Assembly (NCBI GenBank): GCA_005793295.1
Contig: SXSX01000145.1
Span: forward strand, 1-14,151
Reading direction: 5' to 3'
Length of the DNA stretch: 14,151 nt
Source: Burkholderiales bacterium
Lineage (GTDB): Bacteria > Pseudomonadota > Gammaproteobacteria > Burkholderiales > Burkholderiaceae_C
The notes under the pieces are model-generated. The model did not search any database. It had not been told where the DNA came from and saw only the letters and a list, made by a program, of their open reading frames with translations. The position numbers and the translations under genes were made by a program. Below are positions 1 through 5,746 of the stretch, one piece after another; positions within the stretch are counted from its first letter, which is position 1; the number at the start of each line of letters is the position of its first letter.

Positions 1-429
1 ACTGGCATTAACTTCTCTACGAAGAATTTGCTCAGCGCCCTTAACGGCCAAGGCAGCCACTTGTTCGCGCAATTGTTCGCGCGCTTTCAAGGTCTGCTGT
101 TCTGCTTCAACTTTGGCAGCGGCTACGATCTTGACGCCTTCTTCAGCCGCCTTCACTTTCGCCTCTTCCACCATGGAATGCGCACGACGCTCAGCGTCTG
201 CCAAGCGAACGACTGACTCATTACGAGTTTTCAACAGCACGTCTTCGACTCGCTTGTTTGCACTATGCAGCTCGATCTTTGCTTTATCAGCATCGGCAAG
301 CCCATCGGATATTTTCTGCGCACGCTCATCAAGCGCTTTCGCAATCGGAGGCCACACGAATTTCATCGTGAAAACCACCAACAGGAAGAACACCGTCAGC
401 TGCGCGAAGAATGTTGCGTTAATACTCAC
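1..429 (-). CDS. atpF: F1Fo ATP synthase subunit b (3' end cut by window edge)
   Basis: Subunit b of the membrane Fo sector: the peripheral stalk that holds F1 against the rotating c-ring. The visible 143 codons begin with a GTG codon at 429 preceded by a purine-rich GAGAGGTG ribosome binding site. Residues about 5-28 are one hydrophobic segment (FFAQLTVFFLLVVFTMKFVW), followed by the WPPI turn and then a long charged, alanine-rich helix typical of the b-subunit dimer (KALDERAQKISDGL and onward to RRAHSMVEEAKVKAAEEG). The family is about 156 residues long, so only a dozen or so C-terminal residues are missing at the left edge. It lies 37 bp downstream of atpE in the atpI-B-E-F order. Identity follows from both sequence and position. 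Confidence 0.96.
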   Translation of the reverse strand, partial: MSINATFFAQLTVFFLLVVFTMKFVWPPIAKALDERAQKISDGLADADKAKIELHSANKRVEDVLLKTRNESVVRLADAERRAHSMVEEAKVKAAEEGVKIVAAAKVEAEQQTLKAREQLREQVAALAVKGAEQILRREVNAS

Positions 430-466
430 AACAACACCTCTCTATTTTGGGTTGAGGTGAAAAAGC

Positions 467-715
467 TTATTTCAGCACGAAGGGGTTGGCGAACGCAAAC
501 ATCATGGCGATACCAACACCAATCAAGAACGCAGCGTCAATCAAACCAGCGAGCAAGAACATTTTGGTTTGCAATTCATTCATCAACTCAGGCTGACGTG
601 CTGCAGATTCCAAATACTTGCTTCCCATGATGCCGATACCGATACAAGCGCCGACAGCACCCAAACCAATGATCAGACCAGCGGCCAAAGCGACAAAACC
701 AAGAACGTGTTCCAT
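467..715 (-). CDS. atpE: F1Fo ATP synthase subunit c
   Basis: Subunit c is the proteolipid that forms the rotor ring and carries protons through Fo. The 82-residue product is a two-helix hairpin: a glycine-rich first helix (GLGAVGACIGIGI), the polar loop ARQPE at about 39-43 that contacts F1, and a second helix in which Asp60 (GLIDAAFLIG) is the ion-binding carboxylate. The residues around Asp60 lack the extra polar ligands of sodium-type rings, so a proton ring is inferred. The ATG at 715 has a good AGGAG ribosome binding site (AGGAGCTCTAA-ATG). It lies 52 bp after atpB and 37 bp before atpF. Length and hairpin layout match the family. Confidence 0.97.
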   Translation of the reverse strand: MEHVLGFVALAAGLIIGLGAVGACIGIGIMGSKYLESAARQPELMNELQTKMFLLAGLIDAAFLIGVGIAMMFAFANPFVLK

Positions 716-767
716 TTAGAGCTCCTATGGATTTAAGTTAACAAAAAACAAAAAATGACTGACCGAA

Positions 768-1646
768 TCAGTGGTGGTCATGGGCTTGGCCCACGTACAC
801 CAAAGTCAACATCATGAAAATAAAGGCCTGCAAAGCAACAATCAAAATATGAAAGAGTGCCCAACCGGTACCCGCCACAACATGGCCGAACCAGAGCGCA
901 ATGCCCGTTGCCGAACCAAAACCAACCGCACCCATGAGTGCGATCAACATGAACACCAGCTCGCCGGCATACATATTTCCGAACAACCGCATGCCGTGAG
1001 ACACAGTCTTAGCGGTAAATTCAATGAGTTGCATGCCCAAATTGAGCACACCCAAAATCAAAGCAAAAATCGGATTTTTACTGGTTCCGAAGGGCGCAGT
1101 CACTAGCTCGTGCGCCCAGCCGCCCATGCCCTTGATTTTGATGTTGTAGTACAGGCAGACGAGCAACACCGCAGAGGACATTCCCAAGGTGGTTGAAAGA
1201 TCAGCCGTTGGGACAACGCGGAAATAGTGAATGGTGTGGTCAAGGCCGGTGACGCTAAGAATCATGTGGAACAAATCCACAGGCAAGAAGTCCATGGAGT
1301 TCATCAAAAAAACCCAGATGAACACCGTCAAAGCCAAGGGGCCAACGAATTTACGCGACTCGGCATTATGAACAATGCCTTTGGCTTGGGTGTCGACCAT
1401 CTCGAGCAATATTTCTACTGCCGCTTGCATGCGCCCAGGAACCCCGGAAGTCACCGAGCGAGCCACCCGCCACATAAAGAACAATCCAACTACGCCCAAC
1501 AAGATAGACCAAAAGAGCGAATCCAAATTAAGAACGGAAAAGTCGATGACGCCCGTTTGCTTTTGGGTTTGCAAATGCGTCAGGTGGTGGCCAATGTATT
1601 CACCAGCCGTTAAGCCTTGTTGTGCAGCGTTTTCTTCAGCAGCCAT
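768..1646 (-). CDS. atpB: F1Fo ATP synthase subunit a
   Basis: Subunit a is the stator membrane subunit that supplies the two proton half-channels next to the c-ring. The 292-residue product has several hydrophobic segments and the hallmark block HGMRLFGNMYAGEL, in which Arg220 corresponds to the essential arginine facing the c-ring carboxylate. A second conserved region at about 259-280 (GTGWALFHILIVALQAFIF) carries the family's C-terminal helix. The roughly 40 residues before the first membrane segment (SLFWSILLGVVGLFF) form the longer N-terminus seen in betaproteobacteria. The ribosome binding site before the ATG at 1646 is weak. The gene follows atpI after 28 bp, so translation may depend on that neighbour. 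Confidence 0.97.
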   Translation of the reverse strand: MAAEENAAQQGLTAGEYIGHHLTHLQTQKQTGVIDFSVLNLDSLFWSILLGVVGLFFMWRVARSVTSGVPGRMQAAVEILLEMVDTQAKGIVHNAESRKFVGPLALTVFIWVFLMNSMDFLPVDLFHMILSVTGLDHTIHYFRVVPTADLSTTLGMSSAVLLVCLYYNIKIKGMGGWAHELVTAPFGTSKNPIFALILGVLNLGMQLIEFTAKTVSHGMRLFGNMYAGELVFMLIALMGAVGFGSATGIALWFGHVVAGTGWALFHILIVALQAFIFMMLTLVYVGQAHDHH

Positions 1647-1674
1647 CAGTTACTCGTATGTGTTACTTTTGCCG

Positions 1675-2157
1675 TTAAGCGGTTAAATTTTGCACTGTGG
1701 TCGGCTTTCGCTTTATGCCTAGCGCGACCCAATACACCTTCATTGTGACAACCAGGCCCGCCAACATGGCAGGCCAACTCAAACCCTCAACCCAACGGTG
1801 CGACATCAAAAGTACGCCCACCGTTACTCCAATCTTTACCAACTCCCAAACAAAGAAGCTAAGCACCGCATTTGCGGAGCTCGCAGAAGCGAACTTGCTC
1901 ATCAACCCGCGCGCAAACAAGGCCGCAGGAATAATCACTGCCAATGCTCCGCAGGCTACGGAAACTGCAAAAATGGTCTGACTTGTTAAAACCAAAGCGA
2001 TAGCGCTGGCAAACAATCCCACCAACACCTGCCATCCAACCACCCACCAAGGGGAATACGAGGGATTATTCTCACGAAGGCTTTGCGCTTCTTGTGCTGT
2101 AAGGGGGACAATGTCCTCTTCTTCAGAATATTCAGTCGCTTGGCTTTCGTGGTGCAT
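1675..2157 (-). CDS. atpI: ATP synthase subunit I (AtpI-like membrane protein)
   Basis: Small membrane protein at the head of the atp operon. AtpI homologues help assemble the c-ring or transport cations, and are not needed for catalysis. The product has an acidic, soluble N-terminus of about 35 residues followed by four hydrophobic segments: WWVVGWQVLVGLFASAIAL, IFAVSVACGALAVIIPAAL, a third around SFFVWELVKIGVTVGVLLM, and LSWPAMLAGLVVTMKVYWVA. I chose the ATG at 2157 because AGGA lies 8 nt upstream of it. An in-frame ATG at 2166 would put that AGG directly against the start codon, which is poor spacing. The identification rests on topology and on its position immediately before atpB; AtpI sequences are weakly conserved. 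Confidence 0.87.
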   Translation of the reverse strand: MHHESQATEYSEEEDIVPLTAQEAQSLRENNPSYSPWWVVGWQVLVGLFASAIALVLTSQTIFAVSVACGALAVIIPAALFARGLMSKFASASSANAVLSFFVWELVKIGVTVGVLLMSHRWVEGLSWPAMLAGLVVTMKVYWVALGIKRKPTTVQNLTA

Positions 2158-2212
2158 TATTGGCATCCTAAATTACACCCGCTTTACAAAATCGTACTAA
2201 GTACAGCCTTCG

Positions 2213-2218
2213 ATTATA
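2213..2218 (-). promoter_or_regulatory. Candidate -10 element for the atp operon
   Basis: On the minus strand the hexamer TATAAT, a perfect sigma-70 -10 match, lies about 55 bp upstream of the atpI start chosen here. No convincing -35 hexamer is seen at 16-18 bp spacing, and TG is one base off the extended -10 position. An 11-bp imperfect palindrome, GTACTTAGTAC, lies between it and the gene. It sits in the 150-bp divergent gap shared with the DUF493 gene. Confidence 0.4.
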
Positions 2219-2307
2219 CGCAGAAACCCCTCGCACTTTTGGATGAACCTAGAAGACAATCTCTGTCATTGCCATCATTTACCCACCTTCTTTTCACCCT
2301 TATTTCA

Positions 2308-2607
2308 GTGAACACCCTCAAACCCCCGGCCGCCAATATTTCCGCTACTGAGCCTTCGCTCATTGAATACCCTAGCCAATTCCCTATTAAAGTTATGGGC
2401 ACTAAAGTAGAAGGGTATATGCACGCTGTCATAGCTATTGCCCAAGCTTTTGATCCCGCATTTGACGCCTCCACCATTGAATTACGCGAAAGCAAGGGCG
2501 GCAAGTACCTCGGGGTCACGATTACCGTGACCGCAACCAGCCGCGAGCAGCTCGATGAGTTGTACCGAACGCTGAGTTCGCACCCGATGGTCAAAGTCGT
2601 CCTCTAA
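2308..2607 (+). CDS. DUF493 / YbeD-family protein
   Basis: Small cytosolic protein of the DUF493 family (YbeD in E. coli), which has a ferredoxin-like, ACT-resembling fold. Its biochemical role is not settled, but the family very often sits next to lipB and lipA, as here. The 99-residue product carries the family start signature EYPSQFPIKVMG, the central SKGGKYLGVTITVTATS strand-turn-strand, and the C-terminal DELYRTLSSHPMVKVVL. The frame stays open upstream to 2083, but homologues are about 85-100 residues long. GTG at 2308 is the plausible start, although its ribosome binding site is weak. The gene ends 11 bp before lipB, so co-transcription is expected. Confidence 0.87.
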   Translation: MNTLKPPAANISATEPSLIEYPSQFPIKVMGTKVEGYMHAVIAIAQAFDPAFDASTIELRESKGGKYLGVTITVTATSREQLDELYRTLSSHPMVKVVL

Positions 2608-2618
2608 TACTTACGGCT

Positions 2619-3311
2619 ATGGACGTTTTGCAATTGGGCCAGGTGGAGTACCAATCCACGTACTCGGCGATGCAATCATTTACGCATGAACGAAGCGCTT
2701 TAGGCGCACGCGAGACCACAGACGCACTATGGATCTGCGAGCACCCTCCAGTTTTTACCCAAGGCCTTGCGGGTAAAGCTGAACATATTTACAACCCTGG
2801 CAACATCCCAGTGGTACAGACCAATCGAGGCGGGCAAGTGACATTTCACGGCCCAGGGCAAGTGGTCGCCTACCCCTTGGTCGACCTCAAACGCGCGGGG
2901 TACTTTGTCAAAGAGTATGTCTATCGCATCGAAGAGGCTTTAATTCGTACTTTGCTGCATTTTGGGGTTACCGGTCACCGCGTTCGCGGGGCACCAGGAA
3001 TCTACGTTCGACTCGACGACCCCTTTGGCAACGCCCCCCTTGCCGAAATGAATCACCCACTCCCATCAAGCACCCCCGATTTCACAGGGCTTGGGAAAAT
3101 CGCAGCGCTCGGGATTAAAGTCAGCCGCAACCACACGTACCACGGGGCAGCCTTGAATGTGGCGATGGATTTAGAGCCCTTTGATCGCATCAATCCTTGT
3201 GGGTATTCGAACTTAAAAAGCATAGACCTTTCTACAATAGGACTACAAATCACTTGGGCGGATGCGGCAAATATCTTGAGCCAAAAACTCGTGACACACC
3301 TCGCTCCTTAA
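2619..3311 (+). CDS. lipB: Octanoyl-[acyl carrier protein]:protein octanoyltransferase LipB
   Basis: Transfers octanoyl groups from acyl carrier protein to the lipoyl domains of 2-oxoacid dehydrogenases and the glycine cleavage H protein, in the cytosol; LipA then inserts sulfur. The 230-residue product shows the LipB substrate loop NRGGQVTFHGPGQ at 69-81, the catalytic Lys160 in GLGKIAALGIKV, the following HGAALNV strand, and the nucleophilic Cys194 in INPCGY. A loop of roughly 25 residues between GIYV and GLGK (about 131-156, proline-rich) is longer than in E. coli. The ATG at 2619 is 11 bp after the DUF493 gene, and lipA starts 38 bp downstream, forming one operon. Confidence 0.97.
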   Translation: MDVLQLGQVEYQSTYSAMQSFTHERSALGARETTDALWICEHPPVFTQGLAGKAEHIYNPGNIPVVQTNRGGQVTFHGPGQVVAYPLVDLKRAGYFVKEYVYRIEEALIRTLLHFGVTGHRVRGAPGIYVRLDDPFGNAPLAEMNHPLPSSTPDFTGLGKIAALGIKVSRNHTYHGAALNVAMDLEPFDRINPCGYSNLKSIDLSTIGLQITWADAANILSQKLVTHLAP

Positions 3312-3349
3312 CGCTCTATGGCAAAACCTCTTACACACAAACCCTCGCC

Positions 3350-4372
3350 ATGAACAAAGCACCCACGGACACCATTCAGAACGTCACGGTTCGCGAGCCC
3401 CAATCCCAAGAAAACTACAACGCGTCGTCCAAGCAAAAATCAGGGGCCAAACTTTCACGCATTCCCATTAAAGTTCAGTCAGCGGAAGTTCTTAAAAAGC
3501 CCGATTGGATTCGTGTCAAAGCTGGCAGTCCGGGGACGCGGTTTTATGAAATCAAAGACGTGCTGCGCGCCAACAAACTTGTAACCGTTTGTGAAGAGGC
3601 CAGCTGCCCCAACATTGGCGAATGTTTTGGAAAAGGCACTGCCACCTTCATGATCATGGGCGACAAATGCACTCGACGCTGCCCGTTTTGTGATGTGGGG
3701 CATGGGCGGCCAGACCCACTTGATGTGAACGAGCCCGACAATTTGGCTAAAACCATCGCCCAACTTCATCTGAAATATGTCGTCATCACCAGCGTTGACC
3801 GCGACGATCTTCGCGATGGCGGGGCTGGCCACTTTGTCGAATGCATCCGCAAAACCCGCGAACTCTCACCACATACACAAATTGAAGTTCTCGTTCCCGA
3901 CTTTCGCGGCAGAGACGACAGGGCGCTAGAGATTTTGAAAGCGGCCCCACCGGACTTCATGAATCACAACTTGGAAACCATCCCGCGCCTTTACAAAGAA
4001 GCCCGGCCTGGTTCGGACTATCAATTTAGTTTGAATTTACTTAAAAAATTCAAAGCGCTTTTCCCTCACATCCCAACAAAAAGCGGCCTGATGGTCGGCC
4101 TGGGCGAGACGGATGAGGAAATTTTGGAAGTCATGCGCGATATGCGAGCGCACCATATAGATATGCTGACCATTGGCCAATATTTGGCACCGTCATCTAG
4201 CCATCTTCCTGTGCGTCGGTATGTGCATCCTGACACTTTCAGAATGTTGGAGACACAAGCCTATGAAATGGGGTTCAAACACGCTGCGGTAGGCGCCATG
4301 GTTCGATCAAGCTACCACGCAGACCAACAAGCAGGGCATGCGCTGTCGCAAACTGTTATGGATCATTACTAG
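3350..4372 (+). CDS. lipA: Lipoyl synthase LipA (radical SAM)
   Basis: Radical S-adenosylmethionine enzyme that inserts two sulfur atoms into protein-bound octanoyl chains to make lipoyl groups. The 340-residue product has both cluster motifs: the auxiliary [4Fe-4S] cysteines Cys81, Cys86 and Cys92 (CEEASCPNIGEC), and the radical SAM triad Cys107, Cys111 and Cys114 (CTRRCPFC). The C-terminal RSSYHA block supplies the conserved serine that ligates the auxiliary cluster. The first 45 or so residues are polar and poorly conserved, as is common in this group. The frame is open upstream into lipB, but the ATG at 3350 gives the family length. That ATG overlaps the stop of an 11-codon reading frame starting at 3318 (ATGA). 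Confidence 0.97.
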   Translation: MNKAPTDTIQNVTVREPQSQENYNASSKQKSGAKLSRIPIKVQSAEVLKKPDWIRVKAGSPGTRFYEIKDVLRANKLVTVCEEASCPNIGECFGKGTATFMIMGDKCTRRCPFCDVGHGRPDPLDVNEPDNLAKTIAQLHLKYVVITSVDRDDLRDGGAGHFVECIRKTRELSPHTQIEVLVPDFRGRDDRALEILKAAPPDFMNHNLETIPRLYKEARPGSDYQFSLNLLKKFKALFPHIPTKSGLMVGLGETDEEILEVMRDMRAHHIDMLTIGQYLAPSSSHLPVRRYVHPDTFRMLETQAYEMGFKHAAVGAMVRSSYHADQQAGHALSQTVMDHY

Positions 4373-4422
4373 CAAACCAAGCTCTAAAGACGAAGTACAA
4401 ATCTTGTTTGGCAGACAACAAC

Positions 4423-4463
4423 GTTTCCGGCAATAAGTAAATAAATCCAATTATGCTGGAAAC
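4423..4463. repeat. Inverted repeat copy 1 (41 bp), upstream of the nucleotidyltransferase gene
   Basis: The left arm GTTTCCGGC (4423-4431) and right arm GCTGGAAAC (4455-4463) are complementary except for one position, with an AT-rich 23-nt spacer. Copy 2, with identical arm and spacer lengths, starts 61 bp further on. GCAGACA precedes each copy by a similar distance (4411 and 4471), so the whole unit is a direct repeat of about 60 bp. It could be a regulator-binding operator; I see no further copies in the window. Confidence 0.75.
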
Positions 4464-4468
4464 GGCTA

Positions 4469-4497
4469 TTGCAGACAGGTTTAGTTTCCGGCAAAAT
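4469..4497 (+). promoter_or_regulatory. Possible sigma-70 promoter overlapping the inverted repeat
   Basis: TTGCAG (4469-4474) and CAAAAT (4492-4497) are separated by 17 bp and each match the sigma-70 consensus at 4 of 6 positions. The left arm of inverted repeat copy 2 lies in the spacer and touches the -10 element, so a protein bound to the repeat would block the promoter. An alternative -10 is TAAAAT at 4501-4506, but it has no good -35 partner. Confidence 0.3.
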
Positions 4498-4524
4498 AGA
4501 TAAAATTGATTTTAAGCCGGAAAC
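4484..4524. repeat. Inverted repeat copy 2 (41 bp), abutting the nucleotidyltransferase start
   Basis: Perfect 9-bp arms, GTTTCCGGC (4484-4492) and GCCGGAAAC (4516-4524), flank an AT-rich 23-nt spacer. The right arm ends 3 bp before the ATG at 4528 and contains GGAAA, the only ribosome-binding-like sequence for that gene. The repeat could therefore act on DNA as an operator or, if transcribed from upstream, as an RNA hairpin hiding the ribosome binding site. Confidence 0.8.
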
Positions 4525-4527
4525 GTT

Positions 4528-5517
4528 ATGAAGCCGCTATCAAATCAACAACGACTCCACCAAGTCAATTCTGAACAACTTTTTGAAAACTATCGAGTTG
4601 CGTTGGGCCATGCGGCGTCTTACACCTATGGCATGCGTTGGAAAACGGTGCGCAACACAGAATATCTGTTTAGAGATCGGGATCGGCGGGGTAACGGTAA
4701 GTCGCTTGGGCCTAGATCGGAGCAAACGCAGGAGTTATTAGCGACCTTTAGCGCTGGACGCTCAGCGGCACAGGAGCGCCTGCACCTGATCACGGAAAAA
4801 GTTCAAGAGCAAGCTAGGCTTAACAAGGCTTTGCGACTCAATCGCGTCCCCCGCGTAGTGGCCCGCGTGCTGCGTGAACTCGACGAAGCTGGCCTGCATG
4901 ACAGCTTCACTGTGATTGGCACTCAGGCGTTATACGCCTACGAAGCCGCAGCAGGCGCACACTTTTTACTTGAATTACTTGCCTCTGGTGATGTTGACTT
5001 ACTCTACGATACCCGACAAAAGATGGTTGTCGTATCGGAAAAGCTGGATGGCAATGGTTTACTCGGCTTGCTAAAAAAAGCGGACAAGACATTTGAATGT
5101 GTCCGAGAAAATGGTTACCGAGCGGCCAATGCCGGACAGTTCATGGTGGACCTGGTGATCGCACCACGAGGCATGCACGCAGTAGAAAATATCAGTTTCT
5201 CTGAATCCGATTTGGTTGCCACTGAAGTGCCCGGACTGAAGTGGCTGTTGAACTCTCCCAAACTCGATACGGTCGCTATTGATGAGGATGGTTGGCCAGT
5301 GCCAATGCGGGTGCCAGATCCGCGCGCTTTTGCCTTGCACAAGGCTTGGCTCTCAGGATTGCCCACGCGCGAACCTCTCAAAAAACCGCGCGATCTTGAC
5401 CAAGCTCGGGCAGTAGCGCAACTCGTACAAGACCAAATGCCCCAGCTTTCATTCGATGGCACGCTCACATCTCTGCACGGTGATGTGCAAAAAATGCTTC
5501 CGGTGTTAATCCGTTAG
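4528..5517 (+). CDS. GSU2403-type nucleotidyltransferase-fold protein
   Basis: Predicted cytosolic protein with a DNA polymerase beta-like nucleotidyltransferase fold; the family (GSU2403 type, NTP_transf_8) has no established substrate that I know of. The 329-residue product has an N-terminal region with the family blocks YGMRWKTV (34-41) and RRGNGKSLGPRS (53-64), and a basic helix ending LNRVPRVVARVLREL. The NTase core has Gly131-Thr132 (VIGTQALYAYEA), the acidic pair Asp155 and Asp157 (SGDVDLLYD), and a probable third metal ligand, Asp208 (FMVDLVIAP). A C-terminal helical block with HKAW and KKPRDLDQA (271-293) resembles that of AbiEii-like NTases. It lies alone after lipA, behind two inverted repeats, with no recognisable partner on its strand. 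A toxin, tRNA-modifying or defence role is conceivable but not shown by the sequence. Confidence 0.8.
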   Translation: MKPLSNQQRLHQVNSEQLFENYRVALGHAASYTYGMRWKTVRNTEYLFRDRDRRGNGKSLGPRSEQTQELLATFSAGRSAAQERLHLITEKVQEQARLNKALRLNRVPRVVARVLRELDEAGLHDSFTVIGTQALYAYEAAAGAHFLLELLASGDVDLLYDTRQKMVVVSEKLDGNGLLGLLKKADKTFECVRENGYRAANAGQFMVDLVIAPRGMHAVENISFSESDLVATEVPGLKWLLNSPKLDTVAIDEDGWPVPMRVPDPRAFALHKAWLSGLPTREPLKKPRDLDQARAVAQLVQDQMPQLSFDGTLTSLHGDVQKMLPVLIR

Positions 5518-5524
5518 CCAATCG

Positions 5525-5746
5525 TTAAAAAATAGAGTGACAATTCTTATACATATTAATATGCATCGATGTGTAAGGACAGAAGACTCCACCACTATCT
5601 GTACGCACCAAAAGACCCAGATTAGCAAGGATGCCAACATCCTCACGAACACGCTTTATATCGCGCCTTACCAAATGGACCAGCGCGTAAACTGACAGTT
5701 CGGCTTTGCGATCCGCCGCTAGCGGCTTAATGCCCGCCTGCAGCAA
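5525..5746 (-). pseudogene. Truncated winged-helix transcriptional regulator remnant
   Basis: The open frame encodes about 60 residues resembling the C-terminal half of small MarR/COG4190-like winged-helix regulators: a helix-turn-helix (SVYALVHLVRRDIKRVREDV), then GILANLGLLVRTDSG as the last helix and wing, and FCPYTSMHINM. Full-length relatives have about 50 more residues before this point. Here the upstream sequence is the end of ptsI: the only start is a TTG at 5746, inside ptsI, so the first residues are out-of-frame ptsI sequence. I read it as a decayed or fused fragment of an antitoxin-like regulator. A short expressed protein cannot be excluded. Its stop lies 7 bp from the stop of the convergent nucleotidyltransferase gene. 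Confidence 0.5.
5715..5726. repeat. 12-bp perfect palindrome abutting the ptsI stop codon
   Basis: GCCGCTAGCGGC is its own reverse complement and begins at the base after the ptsI TAA on the minus strand. No T-run follows, so it is not a complete intrinsic terminator. It may be a terminator relic, or simply mark the junction between ptsI and the regulator remnant. Confidence 0.4.

Noticed and set aside
113..1613. Several open frames on the plus strand opposite atpF, atpE and atpB
   Set aside because: Antisense shadows of well-identified ATP synthase genes, with no ribosome binding sites or family motifs.
2083..2307. Upstream in-frame extension of the DUF493 gene by 75 codons
   Set aside because: It would overlap atpI and the atp promoter region, its residues resemble no family, and homologues start about where GTG 2308 lies.
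3197..3349. Upstream extension of lipA inside lipB
   Set aside because: It is a shadow of lipB in another frame; the ATG at 3350 gives the usual LipA length.
4423..4524. CRISPR-like array from the two repeats
   Set aside because: Only two units, each with long internal palindromy; no array of spacers and no cas genes.
5552..5563. 12-bp palindrome CATATTAATATG near the end of the regulator remnant
   Set aside because: AT-rich and short, so likely by chance; it is not placed to act as a terminator, having neither a GC stem nor a T-run.
4373..5570. Composite transposon or insertion sequence
   Set aside because: No transposase, no terminal inverted repeats bracketing the segment and no convincing target duplication; the inverted repeats lie only on one side of the gene.
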